From assembly GCF_008124765.1 (NCBI RefSeq), contig NZ_VNHS01000019.1, positions 1-64,000 of the forward strand: a DNA stretch of 64,000 nt. Direction: 5' to 3'. This document shows positions 31,985 to 41,092 of this stretch, piece after piece. The position numbers and the translations under genes were made by a program. Numbering within the stretch: the first letter of the stretch is position 1; every line of letters starts with the position of its first letter. The stretch is from Paenibacillus methanolicus (GTDB lineage: Bacteria; Bacillota; Bacilli; Paenibacillales; Paenibacillaceae). The notes under the pieces were generated by a model. It saw only the letters and a program-made list of their open reading frames with translations, was not told the DNA's origin and did no database searches.

Positions 31985-32770
31985 TTAACGGGAAACGGGC
32001 CGCACGTAGACGCGGCCATCGTGCGTCTCGGCGATGACCGGCGCTTCGAAGAAGCGGGTCAGCGTCTCCGCGCGCAGCAGCTCGGCGGTGTCGCCGGCGT
32101 CGGCGACTTCGCCCCGCCGAAGGAGCAGCGTGCGGCCGAAGACGGGCAGAATTTCCTCCGAATGGTGCGTTACGTAGATGAGCGTCGGCGTATCCGGCCG
32201 GCGGGTCAGCTCCTCGATGCTGCCGAGCAGCCGTTCGCGGGAGAACAGATCCAGTCCGTTGGTCGGCTCGTCCAGAATGAGGATGCGGGGATCGGCCATG
32301 AGCGCCCGCGCGATCAGCAGTTTCTGCTTCTCGCCTTGGGAACAGGAGCGATATTCGCGGTCCCACAGATGGAGGCAGCCGAGCGTGCGCATGAGCGATT
32401 CCGCCCGGTTCACATCCTCCTCCAGCAGCTTCTCGTACAAGCCGATCGTGGCGTATTTGCCGCTAATGACGACGTGCTGGGTTCGGTCGCTGGCGTAGAG
32501 CTTCTCCTGCAGCGACGAGCTGACCCAGCCGATCGAGCGGCGCAGCTCGCGCAGGTCGACCTCGCCGAAGCGGCGGCCGAGCACGGAGACCGAGCCCGAA
32601 GTCGGCCAGATGTAGCCGGTGACGATATTGAGCAGCGTCGTCTTGCCCGAGCCGTTCAGGCCGAGCAGCGCCCAGTGTTCGCCTTGGCGCACCGTCCAAT
32701 CGATCTCGCGCAGCAGCTCGTTTGCGCCCGTACGCCAACTGACGTTCCGATTTTCAATGACCGGTTGCAT
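31985..32770 (-). CDS. ABC transporter ATP-binding protein, YlmA-like
   Basis: A 261-residue ABC ATPase. Walker A GLNGSGKTTL, Q-loop SSSLQEKLY, signature CSQGEKQKLLIARAL, Walker B ILILDEPTN and H-loop VTHHSEE are all intact. No permease gene is adjacent. The closest B. subtilis type is YlmA, also an orphan ATPase. It may energise a permease elsewhere or act as a non-transport factor. It faces the queF gene on the other strand. Confidence 0.92.
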   Translation of the reverse strand: MQPVIENRNVSWRTGANELLREIDWTVRQGEHWALLGLNGSGKTTLLNIVTGYIWPTSGSVSVLGRRFGEVDLRELRRSIGWVSSSLQEKLYASDRTQHVVISGKYATIGLYEKLLEEDVNRAESLMRTLGCLHLWDREYRSCSQGEKQKLLIARALMADPRILILDEPTNGLDLFSRERLLGSIEELTRRPDTPTLIYVTHHSEEILPVFGRTLLLRRGEVADAGDTAELLRAETLTRFFEAPVIAETHDGRVYVRPVSR

Positions 32771-32846
32771 GAAAGAAAACCTCCGTTTCTTATCGCCGCC
32801 CTAGGAGCAGGGGCGCTTCGGCATTCGCGCTGGATAACGCTCCCGA

Positions 32847-32876
32847 TTCCCAAACGGCGTCGTTTCGTGGTATACT
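32847..32876 (+). promoter_or_regulatory. queF promoter
   Basis: TATACT (32871-32876) is a good -10, and TTCCCA (32847-32852) could be a weak -35 with an 18-bp spacer. Transcription would begin just before the preQ1 aptamer. Confidence 0.6.
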
Positions 32877-32894
32877 ACAGGGCGTCCAAATTCG

Positions 32895-32931
32895 AGAGGT
32901 TCGAGATCCTCCCTCTATAAAAAACTAAGGA
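32895..32931 (+). ncRNA. preQ1 riboswitch, type I
   Basis: The P1 stem AGAGG (32895-32899) pairs with CCTCT (32912-32916), with a 12-nt loop. It is followed by the A-rich tail ATAAAAAACTAAGG, in which CTA pairs back into the loop in the known fold. This matches the classic preQ1-I aptamer upstream of queF/queC in Bacillales. The tail runs into AAGGAG, the queF ribosome binding site. Ligand binding should therefore hide the site and lower translation when preQ1 is plentiful. Confidence 0.95.
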
Positions 32932-32941
32932 GCCTAACAAC

Positions 32942-33445
32942 ATGAGCGGAAGAAGCAAAGAAGAACTGCAAGCAGGCGGCATCACCCAATTGGGCAACCA
33001 AGGCACGAAATACGCGTTCGAGTACGACCCGTCCATTCTCGAGTCGTTCGACAACAAGCACCCGAACCGCGACTATTTCGTCAAGTTCAACTGTCCCGAA
33101 TTCACGAGTCTCTGTCCGATCACGGGCCAGCCGGACTTCGCGACGATCTATATCTCGTACATCCCGGACATCAAAATGGTCGAGAGCAAATCGCTCAAGC
33201 TGTATCTGTTCAGCTTCCGCAACCACGGCGATTTCCACGAGGATTGCATGAACATTATCATGAACGACCTGATCGCGCTCATGGAGCCGCGTTACATTGA
33301 AGTGTGGGGCAAATTCACCCCGCGCGGCGGCATCTCCATCGACCCGTACACGAACTGGGGGCGTCCCGGCACGAAATACGAGCAGATGGCGGAGTATCGC
33401 CTGATGAATCACGATTTGTATCCGGAGAAAGTGGACAACCGGTAA
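32942..33445 (+). CDS. queF: NADPH-dependent 7-cyano-7-deazaguanine reductase QueF
   Basis: A 167-residue unimodular QueF that reduces preQ0 to preQ1 in queuosine synthesis. The active-site nucleophile C58 and D65 lie in TSLCPITGQPDFA. The NADPH-binding motif is MVESKSLKLYLFSFRNH, and HEDC is also present. AAGGAG (32928-32933) is 8 bases before ATG 32942 and is part of the preQ1 riboswitch. Queuosine is a tRNA anticodon modification, so this gene links again to tRNA biology. Other queuosine genes (queC, queD, queE) are not in the window. Confidence 0.97.
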   Translation: MSGRSKEELQAGGITQLGNQGTKYAFEYDPSILESFDNKHPNRDYFVKFNCPEFTSLCPITGQPDFATIYISYIPDIKMVESKSLKLYLFSFRNHGDFHEDCMNIIMNDLIALMEPRYIEVWGKFTPRGGISIDPYTNWGRPGTKYEQMAEYRLMNHDLYPEKVDNR

Positions 33446-33489
33446 GAACGGCGAATCGTCCGCGGCGCGCCGGCGCTGGTTGACCGTTC

Positions 33490-33530
33490 AAAATAAGCTC
33501 CTGCCCGCATGGGCAGGAGCTTATTTTATT
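33490..33530. terminator. terminator after queF
   Basis: A perfect 17-bp stem (33490-33506 with 33511-33527, loop GCAT) with A4 before and T4 after. It serves queF and, from the other strand, the phosphoesterase. Confidence 0.95.
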
Positions 33531-33570
33531 GGCGGGCAAGGAGATTTTGTCCCCGCATAGTCGGATCCTT

Positions 33571-34368
33571 CTACGGCTCGATCGAGATCGTCCGCACCTC
33601 GACGTCCCGGCCCAGCGTGACGATGCGCGCCGACGCTTGGAGCGAAGGGCGCCGCGGCGACGTGACGGCCGTCCCGAGCATATGCATGCGGGTGCCGCCG
33701 ATCTCGAGCTGACCGGGAATGTGCAGATGGCCCGTGAACACGTCGCTTACCCGGCCGGCCAGCGAAGCGTCGAACAGCCAGGGCGTCCGGCTTTGCACGT
33801 ATTTGTTCAGGTCGCGGACGTCGTCCACGGCCATAATGTGGGCGCGAATTTGGGGCAGATCCAGCGGCACGTGCGTGAAGACGAGATTGCGGCCGTGCCG
33901 GCCGATATTCGCTTCGATCCAGTCCTTCGTGCCGTCGGGCACGCCGCTCAAGGCGCTGTCGAGCAGCAGCAGGCCGCAATCGCCGGTATCGACGTACCGG
34001 TTGTGCAGCTCGATGCCGCGCGCGAGCCAGCCTTTGCGGGCGGTATCGCAGCCTTCCATCGCGGAGATTTTGCGGATGTTGTTGTCCGCCCGGTGGAACA
34101 GCTGGTAGTCGTGATTGCCGGGCACCGACATCCACGGGCAGGGCAGTTCGTTCAGGAGCTCGATCGCAAAATCGCGGTTGGCTTCGCTGTACCAGTCCAC
34201 CATGTCGCCGAGGCAGATGACCAGGTCCGGCGCTTCATCCTGGATCAGCGCGCGGAGTTTCACGAAAGTCGGCCACGCTTCCGCGAAAAACCCGCGGCTG
34301 ACGCGCACCTCGTGAAGCGGCTCGCGGGACGAAATGGCATGCATATCGGAGAAAACGGCGATTTTCAA
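33571..34368 (-). CDS. metallophosphoesterase
   Basis: A 265-residue calcineurin-like phosphoesterase of the Icc/CpdA shape. Motifs: AVFSDMHA (Asp-x-His), CLGDMVDW, VPGNHDYQ, FTHVPLD and FTGHLHIPG. TTG 34368 is the likely start because GGGAGGG lies 8-9 bases upstream; longer frames contain unlike N-terminal sequence. The substrate (cyclic nucleotide, nucleotide sugar or phosphoprotein) cannot be told. Single gene. Confidence 0.88.
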   Translation of the reverse strand: MKIAVFSDMHAISSREPLHEVRVSRGFFAEAWPTFVKLRALIQDEAPDLVICLGDMVDWYSEANRDFAIELLNELPCPWMSVPGNHDYQLFHRADNNIRKISAMEGCDTARKGWLARGIELHNRYVDTGDCGLLLLDSALSGVPDGTKDWIEANIGRHGRNLVFTHVPLDLPQIRAHIMAVDDVRDLNKYVQSRTPWLFDASLAGRVSDVFTGHLHIPGQLEIGGTRMHMLGTAVTSPRRPSLQASARIVTLGRDVEVRTISIEP

Positions 34369-34633
34369 AGATGGAGCCCTCCCTTGCGTGACTTCATATT
34401 TTCTTATTATAAGTGAAGCAGTTAAATAGTGGAACCGCAAAAGAAGCGGCAAGGGACGGCGGTGTTCTGCCGAGGTAGCGCGCTGAACCGGCAGAGCCAT
34501 CACATATTAAGGGCGAACGCACATATACTGATAGTCCAAAATCATTGATCGATGCGGCTTGTTGACGATAAACCCGATCTCCTCGTATACGGTAACGCAT
34601 TGCCGGCTTAGAAGAGCGAAGGGAGAGATCATC

Positions 34634-35677
34634 ATGCTGGTATTGGAAGAGATGGAGCGCTTGTCGCTGGAGCAGGTCGTATTCTGCCAGGATCGCGCGA
34701 GCGGGCTTCGCGCCGTCATCGCCGTCCACAGCACGCGGCTCGGACCCGCCTTGGGCGGCTGCCGGATGAGGCCGTACGCGACCGAGCAGGAAGCGGTGCT
34801 CGACGCGATGCGGCTCGCCCGGGGCATGACGTACAAGTCGGCCGTCTTCGGGCTCGACTACGGCGGCGGCAAGGCGGTCATCATCGGCGACCCGGCCAAG
34901 GATAAGAGCGCGGAGCTGTTCCGGACGCTGGGACGCTATATCGGATATTTGAACGGCAGATACATTACCGGCGTCGATCTGGGCACGTCCGTCGCCGATA
35001 TGAAGGAGATCGCCAAGGAAACGATCTATGTCACCGACACGCCCGGTTCGGTCATGGCGACGAACGATTTCACCGCGGAGATGACCGCCTACGGCGTCTA
35101 CGTCGGGATGAAAGCGAGCGCGAACGCGGCGTTCGGCACGAACGTGCTATCGGGCAAAACTGTGGCGGTTCAGGGATTGGGCAAAGTCGGGCTTAGGCTG
35201 TGCCGTTATCTGTACGAAGCGGGGGCGAAGTTGATCGTCGCCGATCCCGACGCGTCGCGGGTCTCGCTCGCCGCAACCGCTTACGGCGCCGTCGCGGAGG
35301 ACCCGGAGCGGATCGCCTTCGCGCGGTGCGATATATTCGCGCCGTGCGCGCTGGGCGGCATCCTGAACGAGACGTCAATCCCGCGGCTGGCCTGCCGGAT
35401 CGTCGCGGGGGCGGCCAACAACCAGCTCGGCGAAGAATGGCACGGCGAGCTGCTGCAGGAGCGGAATATTCTGTACGCGCCGGACTTCGTCGTCAACGCG
35501 GGCGGCTTGCTGATTACGGCGCGGGAGATACAGGGCGGGTCCGAGGCGGACATGAGGCGCGGCGTCGAGGCGATCGACCGCGTGCTGCGGACGGTGTACC
35601 GCTTCGCGCGCCAGACGGGCATCGCGACGAGCGATGCGGCCGGGTATTTGGCGGAGCGGAACTTGGCGCGGGCTTGA
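34634..35677 (+). CDS. Leu/Val/Phe/Glu dehydrogenase family (probably leucine dehydrogenase)
   Basis: A 347-residue NAD-dependent amino acid dehydrogenase that reversibly deaminates branched-chain amino acids. Visible motifs are GGCRMRPY, TYKSAVFGLDYGGGKAV with both active-site lysines, the catalytic Asp in GVDLGTS, the Rossmann motif QGLGKVG and the substrate-binding AANNQL. AAGGGAGAG (34619-34627) precedes ATG 34634. It is slightly shorter than Bacillus Ldh (about 364). Phenylalanine or valine specificity cannot be excluded. Confidence 0.93.
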   Translation: MLVLEEMERLSLEQVVFCQDRASGLRAVIAVHSTRLGPALGGCRMRPYATEQEAVLDAMRLARGMTYKSAVFGLDYGGGKAVIIGDPAKDKSAELFRTLGRYIGYLNGRYITGVDLGTSVADMKEIAKETIYVTDTPGSVMATNDFTAEMTAYGVYVGMKASANAAFGTNVLSGKTVAVQGLGKVGLRLCRYLYEAGAKLIVADPDASRVSLAATAYGAVAEDPERIAFARCDIFAPCALGGILNETSIPRLACRIVAGAANNQLGEEWHGELLQERNILYAPDFVVNAGGLLITAREIQGGSEADMRRGVEAIDRVLRTVYRFARQTGIATSDAAGYLAERNLARA

Positions 35678-35741
35678 GGCGGGCGCGGCGGTAGCTTCGG
35701 TCATGTAGGGCTGGGGACGGGTGTATAGATGGATGGCGAGT

Positions 35742-35789
35742 AAAGGTTCATGTCGTTAACGTCTTCCGTTAACGGCATGAACCTTTTTT
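35742..35789 (+). terminator. terminator after the dehydrogenase
   Basis: AAAGGTTCATG-TCGTTAACG pairs with CGTTAACGG-CATGAACCTTT, then a T6 tract ends at 35789. Confidence 0.93.
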
Positions 35790-35893
35790 GCCGATTAACG
35801 GGCGGTTGTTATTGTTTCATGTCCTTAACTGAGGTACGATTTACCATGTTGGTAAGAGATTGCTAGATTTCACGGCATGAGGAGCGTGAGAAC

Positions 35894-36160
35894 GTGAACG
35901 TAAAGCTAGTGATTGAATCGTTGATCGTCGGGACGGTGCTGTACGTGCTGGGCGGCATGGCGATCGGCATGGTCATGACGGTCTGGTTCGTGCCGGACAT
36001 TCTCGAAGCTTACGAATCGCCCGACATTCAGTCATCGCAAGTGTCGTTCGGCGGCCCGATCAACCCGTGGTTGGAAGGGCTGAAAGCTCTGCTCGTCTGC
36101 GCCGCTTACTTCGGGATTCGATATGGCATCGCAAGCCGGCGGCGGGCCAAACGGCGGTGA
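35894..36160 (+). CDS. small membrane protein (88 aa)
   Basis: GTG 35894 follows GAGGAGCG by ~10 bases. Two hydrophobic helices are seen (SLIVGTVLYVLGGMAIGMVM and LKALLVCAAYFGIRYG), separated by a polar loop, with a very basic C-terminus (RRRAKRR). The family is not recognised. It precedes pyrF by 85 bp on the same strand, and a shared transcript is possible. Confidence 0.6.
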   Translation: MNVKLVIESLIVGTVLYVLGGMAIGMVMTVWFVPDILEAYESPDIQSSQVSFGGPINPWLEGLKALLVCAAYFGIRYGIASRRRAKRR

Positions 36161-36245
36161 ATCGCGCGACGCGCCGATGATGGTGGAGGGGCGTGAGCTA
36201 GCGCGGGACAAGCCGTAATAGAGAACCTACACATCGAGGTGGAAC

Positions 36246-37157
36246 ATGGGCCATATTGGGGATCGTCTGATCGAAGAAGGCAGAAGGAAACGAACGGCGC
36301 TCGTGGTCGGGCTGGACCCGGATCTGCGCTATATACCGGACGCGATCCGGCAGGGCGCCGACCCGGAGACGGGCGAAGGCGCGGCGGAGGCGATCTATGC
36401 TTTCAATCGGATCGTCATCGATGCGGTGGCGGACCACGTCGTCGCCGTCAAGCCGCAGCTGGCGTATTACGAAATTTATGGCGCGAGCGGGATCGGGGCG
36501 CTCGAGCGGACGATCCGTTACGCGCGGAGCAAAGGGCTGCTCGTGTTGAATGACGCGAAGCGCGGCGATATCGGACCGACCTCGGCCGCTTATGCCCGCG
36601 CGTTCTTGGGCGACGGCCCAATCGCGGGCGATATGGTGACGGTCAATCCGTTCCTCGGCAGCGACGGCTATATGCCGTTCATCGAAGCGGCCGAGACGGC
36701 GGGCAAAGTCGTCTTCGTCTTGCTGAAGACGTCGAATCCGTCGTCGGGGGAGCTGCAGGACGTGAAGCTGGACGGCGGGGGCGCGTTGTACATGAAGCTG
36801 GCCGAGGAGCTGGAGCGACTGGCGGCTCGTTCGCTAGGGACCCATGGCTATTCCTGCGTCGGCGCCGTCGTAGGCGGCACGTATCCGGAGGAGGCGCGCG
36901 CGATCCGCGCGGCTTTGAAGAGCGCGATCTTCCTCGTGCCCGGATACGGCGCGCAGGGCGGGTCGGCGGAGGCGCTGCGGCCGTTCTTCGACGTGCGCGG
37001 CGAAGGGGCCGTCGTATCATCGTCCAGAGCCATTCTCTATGCCTATCGAAGCCTTGGCGATCATTGGTCTTCGTTGTCCGAAGCGGAGATCGGCCGGGCG
37101 ATTGGCGAGGAAGCGGCGGGGGCCAAAGAAGCGATTAACGCGGTACGGGGGCTCTGA
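36246..37157 (+). CDS. pyrF: orotidine 5'-phosphate decarboxylase, type 2
   Basis: A 303-residue PyrF that decarboxylates OMP to UMP in pyrimidine synthesis. The active-site string is LNDAKRGDIGPTS; AVKPQLAYYE, VTVNPFLGSDGYMPF and VPGYGAQGG are the type 2 family markers. This class is about 270-300 residues, longer than the ~240-residue form usual in Bacillus. Other pyr genes are absent nearby. The gene lies alone between a small membrane protein and an acetyltransferase. Confidence 0.95.
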   Translation: MGHIGDRLIEEGRRKRTALVVGLDPDLRYIPDAIRQGADPETGEGAAEAIYAFNRIVIDAVADHVVAVKPQLAYYEIYGASGIGALERTIRYARSKGLLVLNDAKRGDIGPTSAAYARAFLGDGPIAGDMVTVNPFLGSDGYMPFIEAAETAGKVVFVLLKTSNPSSGELQDVKLDGGGALYMKLAEELERLAARSLGTHGYSCVGAVVGGTYPEEARAIRAALKSAIFLVPGYGAQGGSAEALRPFFDVRGEGAVVSSSRAILYAYRSLGDHWSSLSEAEIGRAIGEEAAGAKEAINAVRGL

Positions 37158-37215
37158 TCCAAGTACGGCAGCATTGGAAGCGGGACAAGACCAGCACCTA
37201 GAGGAGATGACGACG

Positions 37216-37692
37216 ATGGCGGTCGAACTGCATGAACTTACGAAAGCGCATGAAGCGAGGCTGAGGATGTTCGAGCTGCCGCCCGAGCAAGCGAAATTTA
37301 CCGCCATGCCCGTCGAACTGCTGGAGTCGGCGCCAGGCCGGTATCCCATTGTCATTACGGCCGGCGAAGAGCCGGTCGGCTTCTTCCTGCTCCACGATAG
37401 CGAGCGGGTGAAGGACTGCACCGAAAATCCCCGTGCGATGCTGCTCACGGCGTTCTCCGTCGACAACGCGAAGCAGGGCAAAGGTTATGCCAAGCAAGGC
37501 ATGGCGCTGATCCCCGCGTTCGCGAAGGAACGCTTTCCGGATTGCGACGAAATCGTGCTTGCGGTGAATCGCCGCAACATCCCCGCTCAGAAGCTGTACG
37601 AGCGGGTCGGATTCGCCGACACGGGACGCAGACGGATCGGCCCTCAAGGGGAGCAGTTCGTATACGGCTGGGCGCTGGCCGGGCGGGAGTAG
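37216..37692 (+). CDS. GNAT acetyltransferase
   Basis: A 158-residue GCN5-related N-acetyltransferase. The acetyl-CoA loop is in FSVDNAKQGKGYAKQGM, and motif B is in NIPAQKLYERVGFADTGRR. GAGGAG lies 9 bases before ATG 37216; ATG 37207 in the same frame is closer to the site and less likely. The substrate is unknown. Single gene, with a terminator at 37784. Confidence 0.9.
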   Translation: MAVELHELTKAHEARLRMFELPPEQAKFTAMPVELLESAPGRYPIVITAGEEPVGFFLLHDSERVKDCTENPRAMLLTAFSVDNAKQGKGYAKQGMALIPAFAKERFPDCDEIVLAVNRRNIPAQKLYERVGFADTGRRRIGPQGEQFVYGWALAGRE

Positions 37693-37783
37693 AAGTGGCG
37701 GAAGGCAATAGCCGCGGCGAAGGCGAGGGACGCTGTCTGAGTGCCGCGTTCCGCTGTGTCTCGTTGTCGCTTATGAAGCTATA

Positions 37784-37815
37784 GAAGAAGGCTGCCGGCG
37801 ACGGCAGCCTTCTTC
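37784..37815. terminator. bidirectional terminator
   Basis: GAAGAAGGCTGCC pairs perfectly with GGCAGCCTTCTTC. It lies between the converging acetyltransferase (+) and the membrane-anchored protein (-). The T tract is interrupted. Confidence 0.8.
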
Positions 37816-37849
37816 GTCATTGGATAGCGTCAGCGGGCGAATGGGAGGC

Positions 37850-39022
37850 TTAAGCTTCGAACATGCTGCTCACCCTGCCCGTGAGGCGGTCGACCTCCAG
37901 CCAATCGATGGTGGCGGTATGGCTTTCTTCGGCGTCCTCGACGAGTTCGTATAGATGCACGAGCACGGCGGCTTCGTCCGAGGAATCGACCACCTGTATA
38001 TATCGGGAGCCGGTTGCTTCGGGCTCGTCGCGCAGCTGCTCCGTTCGAGTGACGCTGCGCTCCCCGACCGCGATGTAGAACGCTTCCTGCTCCGACAGCG
38101 GCGCTTTATCGGGCGTCCCGCGGATCGTCCGGTCCGCCAGCACTTCGCGATATCGGTCTGCAAATCGCTTATGGGTAATCTCGTAAATCATCGCCTCGCT
38201 CGCGTCCCGCATGCGCAGCGTCTCCTGCGCCTTCTCCCATGTAATCGGCGTGAATTGTCCCGCGGCGGGACGATAGCGGACAAGCGAAGGCGGATTCGCG
38301 GTTCCGCCGCTTTCTCCATCGCGCGCTTCTAGCAGCAGCCACCGTTCCTCCGGACCGAGCGGATAGGTATGGATGACCAGCTGCCCTTGACGCATCGTAC
38401 CCGACAGCTGAATGCTATCGTAGAGCGCGCGGAGGAAAGGGGACTCGTCGCTTGGGGCGCTGCGCAAATAATAGATGCCTCTCAGATCCGCTCCCGGCTC
38501 GCCGAAGGCGTTCGCCGGGTAGTCGATCGTCAGCGAATCGTCGCCGAGCGCGAGGGAGAGTTCGCGGTAGGCGTCGTCATGGAAGGCAATAGTCTGGCCA
38601 TCAACCGAAAATTCCGCATCCAACCCGCCGGCTTCATGGCCGGATAGGCGAACGGCCGCATGCAGCCGATACCGATTGTCGCCGAGCTGCTCAAGCGTCG
38701 CGATGGCCTCCCGCCGCGAGGAAGCGCCCGCTTGCGCGTAGGTGCCGCTTTGTATGTAGAGTGGAATGGGTTCCAGTTGGCCCGATGCCGTCGTTGGCGG
38801 CGCGTAAGCCGAAGCGATCGGGCCGCCTGCGTTGGCCGCGGCGATCGCGGCTTGCGCGGAGCCGGGTCCGGCGCCGATGAACGCGGATAACCGGGGAGAG
38901 ACGCCCGAGCCGGGAGGGGCGGCGGCGCGGCCGGGGTCAAGGCTCGCCTTGTACCCCGCCAGAATAAGCAGCGGAATAAGGAGCAGAAACGCGACATTTA
39001 CCCATGATTCCTGATTTTTCAT
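37850..39022 (-). CDS. membrane-anchored extracytoplasmic protein of unknown function
   Basis: 390 residues. One N-terminal membrane segment (VNVAFLLLIPLLILAGY) acts as anchor. An Ala/Pro/Gly linker follows, then a beta-rich domain of ~300 residues (ATLEQLGDNRYRLHAAVRLSG, GELDAEFSVDGQTIAFHDD). No family is recognised. The layout resembles YycH/YycI-like or other outer-face regulators of two-component systems, but no partner kinase is next to it. Confidence 0.75.
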   Translation of the reverse strand: MKNQESWVNVAFLLLIPLLILAGYKASLDPGRAAAPPGSGVSPRLSAFIGAGPGSAQAAIAAANAGGPIASAYAPPTTASGQLEPIPLYIQSGTYAQAGASSRREAIATLEQLGDNRYRLHAAVRLSGHEAGGLDAEFSVDGQTIAFHDDAYRELSLALGDDSLTIDYPANAFGEPGADLRGIYYLRSAPSDESPFLRALYDSIQLSGTMRQGQLVIHTYPLGPEERWLLLEARDGESGGTANPPSLVRYRPAAGQFTPITWEKAQETLRMRDASEAMIYEITHKRFADRYREVLADRTIRGTPDKAPLSEQEAFYIAVGERSVTRTEQLRDEPEATGSRYIQVVDSSDEAAVLVHLYELVEDAEESHTATIDWLEVDRLTGRVSSMFEA

Positions 39023-39393
39023 AGCGGCTTCTCCCTGGATGAGCGGCGGCTATCCGCATCTTCGCTCACGTATATAATTTGGCGGCTGCCGCGATCGGCG
39101 GCCTATACTACAATCTATGCCGGAGAAGGGCCGAACATTATCGGATTCATAGATTTCTTCGGGCTAACGCGAACCCGAGGAACGATTGCTGGACTTAGGC
39201 GGGGAGGACGGCGGCCGGAGTTGTGACCATGTCCGCTCAGGACGTCGCCCATGCATGTCGAATCGCGGCCCGACCGGGAGCGCAGCTAATCGTCGGATGT
39301 CTGCCAAGGGACTTGAAACAGCCCCCGCGGCGGTTAAAAAACGTTAAAACTGCTATACTGGTAGATAATAGAATGTGCCGGGAGGGATGAAGG
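39023..39393. other. intergenic region with promoter for the sugar dehydrogenase
   Basis: Divergent spacer of 371 bp. TGCTATACT (39351-39359) is an extended -10 for the gene at 39394, followed by its GGGAGGG site. No other gene is visible. Confidence 0.55.
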
Positions 39394-40521
39394 ATGAGAA
39401 CGATCAGAGTAGGAAAGGCGGCGCTGCTGGCGGTATTGGCAGGCAGCTTGGCGGCCTGCGACGGGAGCGGGAACGAACGCGGCGGCGAAACGGCGCAGAC
39501 GGGCGCGCCGGCGCAAGAGACGGCGGTTAACGTCGAGAACGGCTCGGATACCGCAGCCTACGAGGTGCTGGCGGAGAATCTGAATACGCCATGGGCGATC
39601 GCGATGGCGCAAGACGCGGTCTATATTAGCGAACGGGGCGGCGCGGTCGTCAAAGTCCAGGCGGGCAACCAGTCCAGACAGCACGTCAAGCTCGGCAAGC
39701 CGGTGAAGGAGGAGGGCGAGGGCGGCTTGCTCGGGTTTGCGCTGGCGCCGGATTTCGAGACGTCGAGACAGGCATTCGCCTACCATACGTACGAGGAGGG
39801 CCGGGAGCGGTTGAATCGGATCGTGCTGCTGCGCGAAGATGACGACGGCAAGGGATGGTCCGAACAGCGCGAGCTGCTCGGCGGCATTCCGGGAGCGGCG
39901 AACCATAACGGCGGACGGCTTGCCTTCGGGCCGGACGGATACCTGTACGCTACGACCGGCGACGCGCAGGACGAGGCGTCCGCGCAGGAACGCGCCAGTC
40001 TGGCCGGCAAAATCCTGCGAATCAAGCGCGACGGCTCCGTCCCGGCGGACAATCCGTTCCCCGGCTCGCCGGTCTATTCATACGGACATCGCAATCCGCA
40101 AGGGATCGCGTGGGATCAGGGCGGCGTGCTGTACAGCTCGGAGCACGGTCCTTCCGGCTCGCCGGGCGGCCATGACGAGCTCAACCGCATCACGGCCGGC
40201 GGCAACTACGGCTGGCCGGACATCATCGGGGACGAGCAGAAGGAAGGGATGATCGCGCCGCTCTACCATACCGGCGAGGACACGCTGGCGCCGTCGGGCA
40301 TGGCGGCGGATGCAAGCGGCCAGCTGCTCGTGACCGGACTGCGGGGACAATCGCTTGTCCGCTTCGCTTCCGATGGCATGAGGAAGGAGACGCTTGTTCG
40401 ATCCGAGGGACGATTGCGGGATGCCGCGGTGAAGGACGGGGTGGTCTACGTCATCACGAACAATACCGACGGCCGCGGCGAGCCGGGCAATAACGATGAT
40501 CGGCTGCTGCGGTTGAAATAA
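39394..40521 (+). CDS. PQQ-dependent sugar dehydrogenase lipoprotein (GSDH/YliI-like)
   Basis: 375 residues. A signal peptide ends in a lipobox (LAAC, C22), so the mature protein is a membrane-tethered lipoprotein. The six-bladed beta-propeller of the glucose/sorbosone dehydrogenase family is shown by NTPWAIAM, EGGLLGFALAPDF, NHNGGRLAFGPDG, YSYGHRNPQGIAW, GGNYGWPDI and LAPSGMA. It would oxidise aldoses to lactones or aldonates outside the cell using PQQ. If glucose is the substrate, the product gluconate could feed the GntP-GntK-Gnd route at 21382-26250. That link is inferred. No PQQ synthesis genes are in view. Confidence 0.92.
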   Translation: MRTIRVGKAALLAVLAGSLAACDGSGNERGGETAQTGAPAQETAVNVENGSDTAAYEVLAENLNTPWAIAMAQDAVYISERGGAVVKVQAGNQSRQHVKLGKPVKEEGEGGLLGFALAPDFETSRQAFAYHTYEEGRERLNRIVLLREDDDGKGWSEQRELLGGIPGAANHNGGRLAFGPDGYLYATTGDAQDEASAQERASLAGKILRIKRDGSVPADNPFPGSPVYSYGHRNPQGIAWDQGGVLYSSEHGPSGSPGGHDELNRITAGGNYGWPDIIGDEQKEGMIAPLYHTGEDTLAPSGMAADASGQLLVTGLRGQSLVRFASDGMRKETLVRSEGRLRDAAVKDGVVYVITNNTDGRGEPGNNDDRLLRLK

Positions 40522-40524
40522 CGG

Positions 40525-41013
40525 CTAGAGCATGACGTACATCATGATGTCGTCGACGTACTGCCCGTCCACGCAGAATTCGTCGATCAATCGGCCCTGC
40601 TCGATGAAGCCGCAGCTCTTGTAGAACGCGATCGCCTTCGGGTTGGTGGCCATGACGCGCAGCGACAACTTACGCATGCCCTGGGCGGCGCAGTGCGTCT
40701 TCGCCGCTTCAATAAGCGCTTGGCCGATGCCCATCCGGTGATAATCGGGGTGGACGGCGATGTCGAGCTGCGCGACGTGCGCGTTGCTCGGCAGCGGCGT
40801 CGGGGCGCGGAAGCCGACGTAACCGCAGACGACTTCCTCGATGACGGCGACCAGGTGGCTGCCCGGCGGGTTCTGCGCGGCGAACTCGGCCGCCGTCTTG
40901 CCGGCGAGCGGGAGCGGCGCGTTGGCCGGCGTCCAGACGCCGCTGTTGTCGATCGCGACGAGCTGGGCGGCGTCCGAGGCTTGGGATAACCGAACTTGAA
41001 TCGTTGATTTCAC
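40525..41013 (-). CDS. GNAT acetyltransferase
   Basis: A 162-residue N-acetyltransferase. The acetyl-CoA motif is HPDYHRMGIGQALIEAA and motif B is NPKAIAFYKSCGFIEQGR. GTG 41013 is preferred because GGAGG lies 8 bases upstream; the longer frame to 41085 is unlike the family. It ends 3 bases from the convergent sugar dehydrogenase. The substrate is unknown. Confidence 0.9.
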   Translation of the reverse strand: MKSTIQVRLSQASDAAQLVAIDNSGVWTPANAPLPLAGKTAAEFAAQNPPGSHLVAVIEEVVCGYVGFRAPTPLPSNAHVAQLDIAVHPDYHRMGIGQALIEAAKTHCAAQGMRKLSLRVMATNPKAIAFYKSCGFIEQGRLIDEFCVDGQYVDDIMMYVML

Positions 41014-41041
41014 GGGCGCAATCCTCCGAATACATAATTTA

Positions 41042-41068
41042 CAGGCAGCGGCATCGACCGCTGCCTGT
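41042..41068 (-). terminator. hairpin between kinase and acetyltransferase
   Basis: AGGCAGCGG...CCGCTGCCT forms a strong 9-bp stem downstream of the multi-PAS kinase on the minus strand. There is no clear T tract, so termination is uncertain. Confidence 0.45.
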
Positions 41069-41092
41069 TCGACGTGCAAATACAAGACTAGG

